The translations under genes were made by a program, and so were the position numbers. Shown piece after piece: positions 1 through 9,404 of a DNA stretch of 57,415 nt; positions within the stretch are counted from its first letter, which is position 1, and each line of letters starts with the position of its first letter. This DNA is from Streptococcus vestibularis ATCC 49124. Lineage in GTDB: Bacteria; Bacillota; Bacilli; Lactobacillales; Streptococcaceae. The DNA lies in contig NZ_GL831112.1 of the NCBI RefSeq assembly GCF_000188295.1, positions 1,182,132 through 1,239,546 of the forward strand, given 5' to 3'. The notes beneath the pieces are model-generated. The model had not been told where the DNA came from and did not search any database. It saw only the letters and a program-made list of their open reading frames with translations.

Positions 1-56
1 AGTAATAGTTTAAGCTATAATAACCTAAAAAGCAAGGAGATTTTACAACCATATTA

Positions 57-84
57 CAAAAAAACACCCTCAAGACTGAGGATG
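57..84 (-). terminator. terminator after sodA
   Basis: On the minus strand a 7-bp stem (arms 65-71 and 78-84, CATCCTC with GAGGGTG apart from one wobble) is followed by a run of seven T. It sits about 10 bases after the sodA stop codon. Confidence 0.7.
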
Positions 85-93
85 ATTCTAGAC

Positions 94-699
94 TTATTTA
101 GCTGCTGCGTAAAGCTCAGCAACTTTATTCCAATTGATGATTTCAAAGAAAGCTTTGATGTAGTTTGGACGTACGTTACGGTAGTTTAGATAGTAAGCAT
201 GTTCCCAAACATCAAGTGCCAAGATTGGTTTTTTACCGTCTGAGATAGGTGTATCTTGGTTGGCAGTTGAAACAACTTCAAGTTTACCTTCTGCATTAAC
301 CACAAGCCATGCCCAACCTGAACCAAAACGAGTTGTCGCTGCCGCAGTGAAAACTTCTTGGAAAGCTTCAAATGAACCGAATGCTTCGTTAATAGCGGCT
401 ACTACTTCTGCAGTTGGTTCTTGTTTTTCTGGTGACAAAAGTTCCCAGAATAGTGCGTGATTAAGATGTCCACCACCATTGTTAATAAGTGCTTGACGGA
501 TGTCTGCTGGAATTTTTTCTACATCAGCCAAAAGCGCTTCAAGGTCCTCACCAATTTCAGGATATTTTTCAAGCGCAGCATTAGCATTTGCCACGTAAGT
601 TGCATGGTGTTTGTCGTGGTGCAGAGTCATTGTTTCAGCATCAATGTATGGTTCCAAAGCATCGTAAGCGTAAGGAAGATCAGGAAGGATAATAGCCAT
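94..699 (-). CDS. sodA: superoxide dismutase (Mn/Fe type)
   Basis: Cytosolic superoxide dismutase of 201 aa, the normal length for the Mn/Fe family; converts superoxide to oxygen and hydrogen peroxide. Metal ligands are visible: His27 in LHHDKHH, the His of the [11 protein letters not shown] stretch, and Asp and His of [13 protein letters not shown] near the C-terminus. GSGWAWLV is the usual core segment. The ATG has an AGAGGA ribosome site 8 bases upstream and its own promoter (729-757). Streptococcal SodA usually uses manganese, and a manganese importer gene (mntH) lies elsewhere in the window. Very secure. Confidence 0.97.
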   Translation of the reverse strand: MAIILPDLPYAYDALEPYIDAETMTLHHDKHHATYVANANAALEKYPEIGEDLEALLADVEKIPADIRQALINNGGGHLNHALFWELLSPEKQEPTAEVVAAINEAFGSFEAFQEVFTAAATTRFGSGWAWLVVNAEGKLEVVSTANQDTPISDGKKPILALDVWEHAYYLNYRNVRPNYIKAFFEIINWNKVAELYAAAK

Positions 700-728
700 A
701 GTAAGGGTCCTCTTTTCATTTTTTCTTT

Positions 729-757
729 ATTTTACCGTAAAATGATAGAGCTTTCAA
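729..757 (-). promoter_or_regulatory. sodA promoter
   Basis: Minus strand TTGAAA (752-757), 17-bp spacer, TAAAAT (729-734). The -35 box lies inside the 3' arm of the hairpin that follows holA, so the terminator of one gene and the promoter of the next share bases. Confidence 0.65.
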
Positions 758-787
758 AAATTTTGATTACAAAATCTTGGAAAGCTC
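748..787 (-). terminator. hairpin/terminator after holA
   Basis: Long stem with arms 748-764 and 771-787 (GAGCTTTC and GAAAGCTC at the base, one mismatch zone). The T-run after it is interrupted, so termination may be partial. Confidence 0.5.
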
Positions 788-793
788 CATTTT

Positions 794-1828
794 TTAGCGG
801 TTTGACGCTATTTTTAAAAGTGCTAAATCAAATAAATAATCTTTATCTAAAGTTCCTGTTTTTATCTGGTAGTCTGTCTCAACCAGAATCTTAATCGTTG
901 TCTTTAAAAATGCAACTGATAAATGACGGCTATCTCTTATAGCATAGCGAACCTGAAATGGATTAACTTTCCGACTTAGATAGTCTGAAAGACTTGAAAC
1001 AATTTGTTGCTCGCTTTTGCCTTGAGCAGATAACAATTTGACTTGTAGATAGGTACGGAATTGGCCCAACATAACAGCAATCAACTTAATCTCATCTTCT
1101 CCTTGCAATCGTAAATCATGAACCAATTCACGAACCCCCTGAATCTGTCCTCTCAAAAGAAGTTGAGTCATATCAAAAATGTTATCTTGCAAACTTTTAG
1201 GAATAGCCTCTGCAATGTCTTGCGATGAGATATTCCCTTCAGTTTTATAGCCTTTTAAAAACGCCAGATTTTTCTGAACATCTGAAAAATCAAAACTTGA
1301 CTTGATTAAGAGCTCCTCAAAAACCCCTTTTTCAAAAATGAGTCCCTCTTGATGTGCCTGTTTTTGAAAATAAGTCCTAAGCTCTGCATCCTTTAAAGGG
1401 TTAGCTTCAAGTACCAAAGCATCACGTTTTAGGAGTTTAACCAACCGACGCTTTCCATCGAGCTTTCCAGAAGCCATTAAGACAAGACGTGTTGTTTCTA
1501 CAGGTGATTGAAGATAATTTTCAAGACGTTTCAATGCTTTTTCATCTAGATAAGACTTTTTAGCAGTAGTCATATCTTCGAAATGATCAAAAATAACTAC
1601 CTTTTCATCTGCAAAAAAAGGCATACTTTCCAAATCGAGCTCAGCATCTTGATAATCAGTCTCGGACATATCAAAATAGGAATAGGTCAAGTCACTTGGA
1701 TCAAATCCAATTTGTTTTAAAAATTTTTCTTTAGCTTGACTATACTGACCTAAATCCTCGCCAGCCAAGACAGTTATCATAGGGAGTTTTTCTCTGTTCA
1801 GCTTTTCAATCGTTTCCATAGCAATCAT
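794..1828 (-). CDS. holA: DNA polymerase III subunit delta
   Basis: Delta subunit of the clamp loader (344 aa, usual length), which opens the DnaN sliding clamp during replication. The N-terminal AAA-like fold begins ITVLAGEDLGQYSQAKEK; conserved streptococcal segments include YSYFDMSE, KRRLVKLLKRDALVLEANPLK and IPKSLQDNIFDM. The start MIAMETIEK agrees with relatives I remember. The ATG at 1826-1828 has no ribosome site; a TGATATAAT extended -10 lies so close that the transcript would begin about at the ATG (see findings). sodA follows downstream with its own promoter. Confidence 0.93.
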   Translation of the reverse strand: MIAMETIEKLNREKLPMITVLAGEDLGQYSQAKEKFLKQIGFDPSDLTYSYFDMSETDYQDAELDLESMPFFADEKVVIFDHFEDMTTAKKSYLDEKALKRLENYLQSPVETTRLVLMASGKLDGKRRLVKLLKRDALVLEANPLKDAELRTYFQKQAHQEGLIFEKGVFEELLIKSSFDFSDVQKNLAFLKGYKTEGNISSQDIAEAIPKSLQDNIFDMTQLLLRGQIQGVRELVHDLRLQGEDEIKLIAVMLGQFRTYLQVKLLSAQGKSEQQIVSSLSDYLSRKVNPFQVRYAIRDSRHLSVAFLKTTIKILVETDYQIKTGTLDKDYLFDLALLKIASNR

Positions 1829-1834
1829 GGTTAT

Positions 1835-1857
1835 ATTATATCAGAATTTTCATTATA
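1835..1857 (-). promoter_or_regulatory. holA promoter(s)
   Basis: Two TATAAT boxes on the minus strand, at 1835-1840 (extended, TGATATAAT) and 1852-1857. The nearer one would start RNA around 1828, the A of the holA ATG; the farther one would leave about 15 untranslated bases. No good -35 box is visible. Confidence 0.45.
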
Positions 1858-1887
1858 ACAAAAAGCTCACCACCGAAGCGATGAACT
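1858..1887 (-). terminator. terminator after ppc
   Basis: Minus strand AGTTCATC, loop GCTTCGGT region, GGTGAGCT then TTTTT. All eight pairs form if G-U pairs are allowed. It begins only 9 bases after the ppc stop. Confidence 0.65.
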
Positions 1888-1895
1888 TCACTTTA

Positions 1896-4718
1896 TTAAC
1901 CAGAGTTACGAAGTCCTGTTGCAATACCGTTGATAGTAATATGAATAAGACTAATTTCGTCATCAGTCAGATTATTATTACGAAGACGTTTAATCAATTC
2001 AATTTGGATGTAGTTCAAGACGTTGAAGTATGGCAAGCGGAAATCCAAACTTGCTTTAAGAGATGGGCTTTCGTCAAGGAAGTCATCATGTTTTTCAATC
2101 GCAAGAATGACATTCTTAGTTAGCTGCCACTCATCCAAAATGATGTTAAAGACACTACGAACTTCTTCACTCTCTGCCAACTGTGCATAGTGGAAGGCAA
2201 TATTCATATCTGATTTTGAAAGCACCATATCCACGTTAGACAAAAGTGAACGGAAGAATGGCCATGTTTCAAACATGTGTTGAAGTTTTTCAAGGTTTCC
2301 TTCTTCGGCTTTAATATAGTGATTAAAGGCAGAACCCACACCATACCAACCTGGGAACATGATACGGTTTTGTGACCATGAGAATACCCAAGGAATGGCA
2401 CGAAGCCCTGAAATCTCAGTAATAGTCTTACGAGCTGCTGGACGAGAACCGATATTTAAACTTGATACTTCTTTAATTGGACTTGCTTCAAAGAAGTAAT
2501 CGTAGAAATGTTCATTTCCAAAGACAAGGTCACGATAAATAACATTTGAATCGTGAACGATTCCGTCCATAATTTCACGGAAATCAACCAATTCTTCTGG
2601 ATCGGCAATTTGACGTGTCACCATACGGTCAAGAGCAGCTGAAACAAGCATCTCAAGATTGTAGTATGCTGCATCCTTATTACCATATTTATTACCGATA
2701 ACCTCACCTTGCTCTGTCAAACGGATACGGTCTTTAATAGTACCAAATGGTTGAGATGTAATAGCATCGTAAGATGGTCCACCACCACGACCAACAGTGC
2801 CACCACGGCCATGGAAGAAAGTAATTTTAATGCCGCGCTCTTCACCAATCTTGGTCAATTCGTTTTGAGCTTTGTAGAGTGTCCAACCCGAAGAAAGGTA
2901 ACCACCATCTTTGTTTGAATCTGAGTAACCCAACATGATTTCTTGGTAGTTATTACTGTTCTTAATCCATCGTTTAACAATATCATAGCCAAGGTATTGT
3001 TTCATGATTTCATTAGAGTTTTCCAAGTCTTCGATGGTTTCAAATAGTGGAACGATTTGGACACGCGCACGCTCAGTATCAACTAAACCAACTTCTTTAA
3101 GAAGGATGGCTAACTCAAACATATCTGAGACGCTCTCAGTGTGAGAGATGATATGTTGTTTGATGACTTCTTCACCAATATAGTCCTTCAAAAGACGAGC
3201 AGTACGGAAGATAGCCAATTCTTTTTCAAGTGTTTCAGACTTAGATACATTTGTTGATGATAAGGTACGTGGATCTTCTTGCAATTCTTTGAGAAGAACA
3301 GCAACCTTTTCAACCTCTGTCAATTCACTATAGTTGTCAACAATGTTTGCAGATTTAAGCAACTCTGCCACACAAGCTTCATGAACGCTTGAATCCTGAC
3401 GCATATCAATTGTTGCAAGGTAGAATCCAAAGACTTCAACGGCTTGAAGAAGCTCTTCAAAATCACCGGAAATCAAGACAGAATCATCATTTTCGAGAAG
3501 TGAATTTTTAATTGCCAAAAGATCATCATGGAAAGCTTCAGCTGTTTCATAAAACTCGGTAGTTTGTTGTGAGACAGCTTGAAGACTTTGGCTGAGACGT
3601 TCTTGCACAAAATCAGCTACTACTTCGCCTGTTGATACTGATCCAAGACGAACATTTTCAGAAAGACGCTTAGCAACTCTTTCCTTGCTAAAGTTACCTT
3701 CTTTGAAGAAAAGAAACGTCTGAATCAATTTAGATTGAATGTAACTAAAAGCACGACGGTATGGTTCATTTTCACGGTAAACAGATGTATCTGGAGAAAG
3801 TTTCGCCATTTCTGCTACTGTTTCTGAAACTTCAGTCAAACGTGATGAGAGTGAGAATGAGCGGTAAAGGTTATCAACTTTTTCAATATAGTAATTGAGG
3901 ATAACTTCACTTTGTACTGTCGCAGAAAGTTTAAGAGTTTCTGCCGTTACAAATGGGTTCCCGTCACGGTCACCACCAATCCACATTCCCATTGTAATAG
4001 GTGTTGGATTATTAAGTTCGATACCTTTTTCAACCGCTAAACGTTTGAATTCATGCGATAAGTTGGTAATCGCCTTAATCAATGAGGAGTTGTAATACTC
4101 CATAACGTTAGTGATTTCGTTTTTAACCTTAAGTTTCTTCTCACGAATGATATCCGTTTGCATCATAATTTCTACATAACGACGCAAATCCGCATACCAT
4201 TTATCCTTGTTAATAAGACCAGCCTTAACATCACGATGTTTACGGAGAAGTTCGTGAATGTGGTTAGTCAATTCAAGCATGGTTTTACGTTGAACCTGAG
4301 TTGGGTGAGCTGTCAATACCGGCACGACATTAACATTTTCAAGAATGTCACGCGCATTGTCGCTTTCAGCGACAACATCAAAGGTTTCAGACAACTTACC
4401 TAAATAAGATTCATCAATATTATTTTTGTGGTTGACTTCATAAGCCAAATCCACGTCCTCAGAGATATTAATCAAGAGAGGTAACAAAGAGAAATAACGT
4501 GATGCAACGACCATATCGTCATTTGTCATTTCTGAAATGGCTTGTGTAAGGGCCACATAGTCACCTTCATCATAAAGTTCAACCAAATGTTGGATAGTTG
4601 TGAGGCCTTGCTCTCCAGCCATTCCTAGTGTTGCATCATCCAACAATTCTTTCAAGATACCAACTTCTTCAGAGATGATTTCCTGGTTGTTACTGCTTTC
4701 CAATTTGTTAAAAGCCAA
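1896..4718 (-). CDS. ppc: phosphoenolpyruvate carboxylase
   Basis: Cytosolic enzyme of 940 aa that carboxylates phosphoenolpyruvate to oxaloacetate, feeding aspartate synthesis. Catalytic segments are present in order: [13 protein letters not shown] (active His, about residue 138), [16 protein letters not shown], and the glycine-rich [15 protein letters not shown] loop. The C-terminus ends [11 protein letters not shown], the typical carboxylase end. The reading frame opens with TTG (4716-4718) eight bases after AAGGAGA; the next in-frame ATG is over 30 codons in and would remove the conserved N-terminus, so TTG is the likely start. A TTTACT-N16-TATCAT promoter lies at 4753-4780. Confidence 0.96.
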   Translation of the reverse strand: MAFNKLESSNNQEIISEEVGILKELLDDATLGMAGEQGLTTIQHLVELYDEGDYVALTQAISEMTNDDMVVASRYFSLLPLLINISEDVDLAYEVNHKNNIDESYLGKLSETFDVVAESDNARDILENVNVVPVLTAHPTQVQRKTMLELTNHIHELLRKHRDVKAGLINKDKWYADLRRYVEIMMQTDIIREKKLKVKNEITNVMEYYNSSLIKAITNLSHEFKRLAVEKGIELNNPTPITMGMWIGGDRDGNPFVTAETLKLSATVQSEVILNYYIEKVDNLYRSFSLSSRLTEVSETVAEMAKLSPDTSVYRENEPYRRAFSYIQSKLIQTFLFFKEGNFSKERVAKRLSENVRLGSVSTGEVVADFVQERLSQSLQAVSQQTTEFYETAEAFHDDLLAIKNSLLENDDSVLISGDFEELLQAVEVFGFYLATIDMRQDSSVHEACVAELLKSANIVDNYSELTEVEKVAVLLKELQEDPRTLSSTNVSKSETLEKELAIFRTARLLKDYIGEEVIKQHIISHTESVSDMFELAILLKEVGLVDTERARVQIVPLFETIEDLENSNEIMKQYLGYDIVKRWIKNSNNYQEIMLGYSDSNKDGGYLSSGWTLYKAQNELTKIGEERGIKITFFHGRGGTVGRGGGPSYDAITSQPFGTIKDRIRLTEQGEVIGNKYGNKDAAYYNLEMLVSAALDRMVTRQIADPEELVDFREIMDGIVHDSNVIYRDLVFGNEHFYDYFFEASPIKEVSSLNIGSRPAARKTITEISGLRAIPWVFSWSQNRIMFPGWYGVGSAFNHYIKAEEGNLEKLQHMFETWPFFRSLLSNVDMVLSKSDMNIAFHYAQLAESEEVRSVFNIILDEWQLTKNVILAIEKHDDFLDESPSLKASLDFRLPYFNVLNYIQIELIKRLRNNNLTDDEISLIHITINGIATGLRNSG

Positions 4719-4752
4719 ACCGTATTCTCCTTACTTTATGTAGTACCCTTTT

Positions 4753-4780
4753 ATGATATCACTTTTAAAACAAAAGTAAA
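4753..4780 (-). promoter_or_regulatory. ppc promoter
   Basis: Minus strand TTTACT (4775-4780), 16-bp spacer, TATCAT (4753-4758), about 35 bases before the TTG start. Confidence 0.5.
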
Positions 4781-4861
4781 CTATTTTTCTGTAAATCGTC
4801 AGTTATTTTGCAATTTTCCGACTTTTTTGAAAAAATTATTAGACCTATTTCCGAACTTTAT

Positions 4862-4886
4862 AAAAAAAGACTCTGAATTAGAGTCT
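4862..4886 (-). terminator. terminator after the DUF4430 gene
   Basis: Perfect 7-bp stem AGACTCT/AGAGTCT (4868-4874 and 4880-4886) with a five-base loop, followed on the minus strand by seven T. Confidence 0.8.
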
Positions 4887-4892
4887 AAAATC

Positions 4893-5288
4893 TTAATTAT
4901 ACTTTTCTTGATAGAATTTAATTTCATCACCATCTTGAACTTTAAGTTGATTAGCGGCTTTCTCACCGATTTTTCCATTGACATCAAACATCCAATAAAT
5001 CCCCTTCTCCTTGTCTTGAGAAATTCCATCAATTTCAGTAATAAAACCATCATTTTCTTGAACAGGATATATTTCTTTTAAAACATCAAGGACCGTATCA
5101 CCTTTTTTGAATTCTACAGATTTTTTCTTACTTTCCTTTTCAGTTTTTAAAATCAAAGTAACCTGACCTTGAACCTTAGACTGATGATTGTTTGTGCTAT
5201 TAGTAGGTTTAGCAGCCTCATTTTTTCCACAAGCAGCTAAAGTAACAAGAGAAAAGGCAAGAGCTAAATATATCAATAATTTTTTCAT
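4893..5288 (-). CDS. DUF4430 lipoprotein, possible cobamide-binding partner
   Basis: Secreted lipoprotein of 131 aa. Residues 1-20 form a signal peptide with lipobox LAAC, so it should be anchored after Lgt modification. The rest (from about residue 42, QVTLILKTEK to the end) is a DUF4430 domain, with the typical DGFITEIDGISQDKEKGIYWMFDVNG stretch. DUF4430 resembles the C-terminal domain of cobalamin-carrier proteins; that role is an inference. The ATG overlaps the stop of the upstream S-component gene (ATGA), so the two are translationally coupled and probably act in one uptake system. Confidence 0.85.
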   Translation of the reverse strand: MKKLLIYLALAFSLVTLAACGKNEAAKPTNSTNNHQSKVQGQVTLILKTEKESKKKSVEFKKGDTVLDVLKEIYPVQENDGFITEIDGISQDKEKGIYWMFDVNGKIGEKAANQLKVQDGDEIKFYQEKYN

Positions 5289-5758
5289 TTCAAAAATCTC
5301 CTAAAAACAGACTGAATAAATGGATAGAATAGAAGCGTCGATACTGCATGATAGGTATCATAAAGAAGGCCAGAAACAACAAAGGTAAGACCGCTCTTAA
5401 ATAGGAGGCCATAACTATAATCCAGGAGAACTCCGTAGAGAAAGGACAAAGTAGTTACCAAAGCAATCTGCCAAACAAGTGATAACCTAGGTGCAATCAA
5501 GCTCCAAAGAGCCATCAAAATGCCGAAGGCCAAGATTTGATTAAAAACCCAGGGACCAAAGCCAAAGATGAATCCTGAGATTGACATGGTCAAAGCCATA
5601 ATCAAGAGACCATCTAGTAACCCCAAATAAAGAACAGCCACAAAAAACATAGCTGTAATAGGCTGAATATTTGGCAACCCTATAAATGCTGACCGCAATC
5701 CTACTGCCAGAGCTGACAGAATAGCTATCCGAGCCATTCGTTGAATCGTTAGTTTCAT
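5285..5758 (-). CDS. ECF transporter S component
   Basis: Integral membrane protein of 157 aa with five to six hydrophobic segments, beginning with the cytoplasmic-helix pattern typical of energy-coupling-factor substrate subunits (IQRMARIAILSALAVGLR). These proteins bind a vitamin and use a shared EcfA1-EcfA2-EcfT motor, not encoded here. Coupling to a DUF4430 lipoprotein suggests a corrinoid substrate, but nothing seen fixes this. No ribosome site precedes the ATG, and a TGGCATAAT extended -10 lies where RNA would begin at the ATG itself. Confidence 0.85.
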   Translation of the reverse strand: MKLTIQRMARIAILSALAVGLRSAFIGLPNIQPITAMFFVAVLYLGLLDGLLIMALTMSISGFIFGFGPWVFNQILAFGILMALWSLIAPRLSLVWQIALVTTLSFLYGVLLDYSYGLLFKSGLTFVVSGLLYDTYHAVSTLLFYPFIQSVFRRFLK

Positions 5759-5764
5759 ATATCT

Positions 5765-5773
5765 ATTATGCCA
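5765..5773 (-). promoter_or_regulatory. extended -10 of the S-component gene
   Basis: Minus strand TGGCATAAT; the predicted start of transcription seven bases on coincides with the ATG at 5758. No convincing -35 box. Confidence 0.4.
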
Positions 5774-5835
5774 GAAATATGTTGACTTGGCTAGGTATAA
5801 TACTTACTTATTTAATAAAAAAGAAAATAACTGCT

Positions 5836-5868
5836 AAAAGAAAGAGACCAATCACACGATTAGCCTCT
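5836..5868 (-). terminator. terminator after htpX
   Basis: Eleven-bp stem (5843-5853 with 5858-5868; three G-U pairs) followed by TTCTTTT on the minus strand. Confidence 0.7.
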
Positions 5869-5874
5869 CCCGTA

Positions 5875-6774
5875 TTACATTTGTTTCAAACGTTCCACCC
5901 GTTCTGAAATTGGTGGGTGGGTATAAAAGAGCTTCTGCAAACCAGATTCCTTTTTAGGGTCATTGATAAAGAGGGCTGCGCTAGCATCATCCACGTGATG
6001 TTGCATTGGCGCACTATTATCAAGTTTGAGCAGAGCGTTAATCATACCTTGTGGGTTACGTGTCAATTCGACGCTAGAAGCATCAGCTAAAAATTCACGC
6101 TGGCGTGAAATAGCCAACTGAACCAAAGTAGCTGCCAAAGGCGCCAGAATAATGGCAATCAAAGAAATAATGAGAAGAATAATTTCCAAACCGCTACTTC
6201 CATTACGGTCATCATCATTTCTACGACGACCTCCACCCCAGAACATCATATTACGAGCCATCCCAGCTAGCATGGTAATGGCAGATGCTAAGGCAACTGC
6301 TATGGTAGAGATGCGGATATCGTAGTTGCGAATATGACTTACTTCATGTCCGATAACTCCTTCAAGTTCCTCACGATTCATAACCGCAAGAAGACCTGTC
6401 GTAGCAGCTACTGCCGCGTTCTTAGGGCTTGATCCGGTCGCAAAAGCATTCATTGAAGGATCATCGACAATAAAGACACGTGGCATTGGGATTTGGGCCA
6501 CCATAGCCATGTCCTCGACCACATGATAAAGGTTTGGAGCTGTTTGTTCATCAACCTCTCGTGCACCGTTCATAGCCATAACGACATTAGTTGATTGGAA
6601 AATCATGGTAACGGCATAGATAAAACCAATAACTAAGGCAAGAATCAGACCACCAAATCCTGAACCTAACCAAAGATAGCCGACACCGTAGCCAACAAGG
6701 CCCAACAAGAGGAAAAAGACCAGAAGCAAAAGCCAAGTCTTTCTCTTATTTCGAGCAATCTGATCAAATAACAT
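5875..6774 (-). CDS. htpX: HtpX-type membrane zinc metalloprotease
   Basis: Membrane-bound M48 protease of 299 aa that degrades damaged membrane proteins. Two N-terminal membrane helices (about 15-60), the zinc motif HEVSH in [14 protein letters not shown] (about residues 142-146), another hydrophobic pair (about 155-215) and the downstream glutamate region [16 protein letters not shown]. The C-terminus [16 protein letters not shown] is typical. Starts one base after the lemA stop, forming the lemA-htpX pair common in streptococci. Confidence 0.95.
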   Translation of the reverse strand: MLFDQIARNKRKTWLLLLVFFLLLGLVGYGVGYLWLGSGFGGLILALVIGFIYAVTMIFQSTNVVMAMNGAREVDEQTAPNLYHVVEDMAMVAQIPMPRVFIVDDPSMNAFATGSSPKNAAVAATTGLLAVMNREELEGVIGHEVSHIRNYDIRISTIAVALASAITMLAGMARNMMFWGGGRRRNDDDRNGSSGLEIILLIISLIAIILAPLAATLVQLAISRQREFLADASSVELTRNPQGMINALLKLDNSAPMQHHVDDASAALFINDPKKESGLQKLFYTHPPISERVERLKQM

Positions 6775-6775
6775 A

Positions 6776-7336
6776 TTAGTTACCTAGTCCACTGAAATCA
6801 ACTTTAGGCACAGCTTTTTCTTCTTCTGGTGTTTCAAGGAATTCAGCAGCCTTAAAGCTAAACATCTTGGCAATAACATTGCTTGGGAATGTTTCCAATT
6901 TCACATTGTAGTTACTTGTCACACTGTTATAAAGTTGACGCGAATAGGCAATTTTATTTTCAGTGTTCGTCAACTCTTCTTGAAGCTGACTGAAGTTGGC
7001 ACTAGCCTTAAGATCAGGGTAACTTTCAGCTACCGCAAAGATTCCAGAAACCTGACGAGTCAATTCATCACTGGCACGCATAGCTTGTGCAGGAGAAGTC
7101 GCAGCTGCTACCTGATTACGAAGTTCTGCTACTTTTTCAAGCGTTGAACCCTCATATTTAGCGTAACCTTTAACCGTTTCAATCAAGTTAGGAAGGAGGT
7201 CATTACGACGTTTCAATTGAACATCAATTTGACTCCACGCCTCCTTGGTTTGCATACGGCTCTTAACCAAGCCGTTATAACTTGCAATAACAAAAATCAC
7301 AAGAACAACAATAATGGCAATAATAATCCAAATCAT
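6776..7336 (-). CDS. lemA: LemA family protein
   Basis: Protein of 186 aa with one N-terminal membrane helix (about 2-20) and an otherwise helical domain exposed outside or inside the membrane; LemA family signature [24 protein letters not shown] and [39 protein letters not shown]. Function unclear in the family; the constant partner is htpX, one base downstream here, which implies a joint role in membrane protein quality control. Confidence 0.95.
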   Translation of the reverse strand: MIWIIIAIIVVLVIFVIASYNGLVKSRMQTKEAWSQIDVQLKRRNDLLPNLIETVKGYAKYEGSTLEKVAELRNQVAAATSPAQAMRASDELTRQVSGIFAVAESYPDLKASANFSQLQEELTNTENKIAYSRQLYNSVTSNYNVKLETFPSNVIAKMFSFKAAEFLETPEEEKAVPKVDFSGLGN

Positions 7337-7452
7337 ATTTTTATTCCTTTCTTATACCTAAAAAAGTCCGTACGACTTCTCTTACAAGTATCTTTAATAG
7401 TCTCAGTATATCAAATTTTCAGATAAAAGTGGTAAAATGTGAGCCGTTTTAC

Positions 7453-7481
7453 AAAAAAACTGGACAAGATGTCCAGCTTTT
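7453..7481. terminator. bidirectional terminator
   Basis: Stem CTGGAC/GTCCAG (7460-7465, 7471-7476) flanked by seven A on one side and TTTT on the other. It closes whatever is read from the minus-strand remnants at 7485-7969. Confidence 0.65.
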
Positions 7482-7612
7482 GTATTACTCTTTCGACGTG
7501 TATCGTTTTCCTTGGGCTAGTGCATCTGCTTCTGTCATTGTAACGACATTTGCTTTGTTGGTATTGCTAGGCATACGTAAAAACACCTATCTAACTGGAT
7601 GTTTCTTCCCTA

Positions 7613-7969
7613 TTATTTCCCTGCTTTCTTACCTTGTTTAGTAAAATAAATTGTAGATATACTTAGTGTAACAGCAACTCCGACAAGGAAGAGAATCATT
7701 GAAGTCTGAGATTTTCCTTTTTCTTTGGAAGAATCACCCTGACTTTCAGAAGACTTAACTACCTGATTAGCCTCGATTACTTTATAAATACGGGCGATAT
7801 TTTTAGGTGTGTCATCCTTCTTGCCTTCCGCCAATTCTGACAAATCACTGCCAATCTCTTTGACAACATCTTCAGAGCTTGCAAACGAAGCTGCTTCTGA
7901 AGCTAATGTTTCAGATGCCATAACCGCCATGACTTTACTTGAGATTACATCCACAGATTTCTCATTCAA
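7613..7969 (-). pseudogene. possible remnant of a surface protein gene
   Basis: An open frame of 118 aa with a serine/alanine-rich first half, a lysine-rich middle and a C-terminal membrane helix (about 90-111) plus positive tail KQGKKAGK. That is the layout of a membrane-anchored surface protein end, but no LPXTG motif is seen. It opens only with TTG, without a ribosome site, and an in-frame TAA lies five codons upstream. I do not recognise it; a decayed 3' end of a larger gene is likelier than an active gene. Confidence 0.4.
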
Positions 7970-8376
7970 AAGAAATTAAAGCGAATATCTTCTGAGGTAA
8001 ACTGACTGCTTGTTACAGTGGTTTTTAGGTCGTTGTTCTAGGCGACCTGAGTATTTGGCAAAAGACTGACAACTTTCACAATCTCTCCATTTTAGTCCCA
8101 AGCTATTCTTGAAACTAGAAACAGATAATCTCAAATATTAAATATATTTAATGATGCTGTTTTTAAATTCAAAACAAAATAAAAGGCTAAGTAATCCATT
8201 TTAACAAGTCCTTAAAAAGCCCTATTTAGTAAGAACTATCAAATTAAATTTGGGAAATACCTGAAATCCTTTTTCTCAGATTTCTGCCAAACGTTTGATA
8301 GTCTTTTTTAATTTTACGATTCAAAGTATTATTTTTCGAATGTTTTAGTATTACAAATGTTAAACAGCAAAAAATA
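7970..8376. other. gene-free AT-rich stretch
   Basis: No credible coding frame. It holds a hairpin AGGTCG/CGACCT around 8017-8046 and a distant inverted pair ACTATCAAA/TTTGATAGT (8235-8243, 8294-8302) followed by CTTTTTT. No ribosome site or promoter was recognised with confidence. Confidence 0.4.
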
Positions 8377-8402
8377 AGAAAGAGGCAAAAATACCTCTTT
8401 CT
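8377..8402 (-). terminator. terminator after the Rpn-like gene
   Basis: Perfect 9-bp stem AGAAAGAGG/CCTCTTTCT (8377-8385 and 8394-8402), followed on the minus strand by TATTTTTT. Confidence 0.75.
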
Positions 8403-8438
8403 GTTCAAAAAAATGATTTAATCGGCTAGATCTTACGA

Positions 8439-9320
8439 TCACAATACCTCTAGTTCTTCAAGCGATAGACCAGTCACATCTGATACAACTTCTAGAGGTA
8501 GGCCTTTTGAGAGCATCTTACGAATCAACTCTAAGCGCTCCTCATGACGACCTCGTTCCATGCCTTCTTCACGCGCTTCATCAATTGCTGTTTCCATGGT
8601 CATGTCATAATTTTCTTGAATACGTATGCGTTCATCAATCATCGCCTTTTCCTCCTGTGTCCAGCTGGATGAATCCAGTAATGAATCGGCATGCGTGACC
8701 GCTTGACTAGGTGCCATTGAAAATGGGAGATTTCCAAAGAACTCTAGCCACTGCCGCCCTTCATCCCTGATATGCTTATCTTTATTATACTTATCCAACT
8801 CTAAAAAGGCAATCTGAAGAAGGTTCTGCTGTTTTCCATCCTTATAGTAGGCATTCAAAGGCCTCCCCGTTCGACTATTGGCCATCCAATAAGTATTAAT
8901 CGGGGACTCCTCATCTGGCAACAAGGTCTTCTCCAAGATGGCTATACCATAGATCGGCTCCATCTGCTCATACATCTTGTGTGTCTGTCCTTGTTGGCGT
9001 AATTGCTGCACATTTTCCACCAGCTGGTTAGCCAAATAATAATGAAAACGATTGAGAAAATAATGCTGCTTACGCACCTGAATCTCAATGATAACCTCAG
9101 TTCCATCATTCAGCTTAGCTCGAACATCCACCGAGGTTGAAAAGAGCTCATCCTCATCAAAGTCCTTTTTATGAAGCTGTGTTCCCTCCAAAATCTGAGC
9201 ATCTACAACATCCAAATCTAAAATATCTCGAATAAATGCCACCGTCACTTCAGGCAGACTAAAAATCTTCTTGGCCATAATATCCAAGGTCGGTGAGACA
9301 TGCTTGTGTCTTTTTTCCAT
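8439..9320 (-). CDS. Rpn-like PD-(D/E)XK nuclease/transposase-family protein
   Basis: 293 aa, member of the recombination-promoting nuclease (Rpn, formerly transposase_31/PDDEXK_2) family. The N-terminal nuclease core shows SPTLDIMAKKIFS then TEVIIEIQVRKQHYFLNRFHYYLANQLV, where EIQ..K supplies the E-X-K part of the active site. A C-terminal part (about 240-293) has the E-R-R-E rich, coiled segment GMERGRHEERLELIRKMLSKGLPLEVVSDVTGLSLEELEVL seen in many relatives. AAGGAGA precedes the ATG. Family members promote DNA breaks and RecA-independent recombination; some act in phage defence. Sits at the edge of the addiction/restriction block with its own terminator on each side. Confidence 0.88.
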   Translation of the reverse strand: MEKRHKHVSPTLDIMAKKIFSLPEVTVAFIRDILDLDVVDAQILEGTQLHKKDFDEDELFSTSVDVRAKLNDGTEVIIEIQVRKQHYFLNRFHYYLANQLVENVQQLRQQGQTHKMYEQMEPIYGIAILEKTLLPDEESPINTYWMANSRTGRPLNAYYKDGKQQNLLQIAFLELDKYNKDKHIRDEGRQWLEFFGNLPFSMAPSQAVTHADSLLDSSSWTQEEKAMIDERIRIQENYDMTMETAIDEAREEGMERGRHEERLELIRKMLSKGLPLEVVSDVTGLSLEELEVL

Positions 9321-9336
9321 CTACTTCTCCTTAGTC

Positions 9337-9360
9337 AAAAATAGAGGGTTGTCCCCTCTA
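9337..9360 (-). terminator. terminator after the antitoxin gene
   Basis: Stem TAGAGGG/CCCTCTA (9342-9348 and 9354-9360) followed on the minus strand by TTTTT. Confidence 0.7.
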
Positions 9361-9404
9361 CTTCTATTATTCGGAAAAAGCCTTTGATTGCACTATAAGA
9401 TCCA

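Noticed and set aside
1..57. Plus-strand TATAAT and AAGGAG near the left edge
   Set aside because: No start codon or open frame follows; the elements have no gene to serve within the window.
7485..7574. 29-codon minus-strand ORF ending QGKRYTSKE
   Set aside because: Too short, poor ribosome site and next to a decayed ORF; could equally be chance.
8439..9320. Rpn-like gene as an insertion sequence
   Set aside because: No terminal inverted repeats or target duplications were seen around it, and Rpn proteins are not ordinary transposases.
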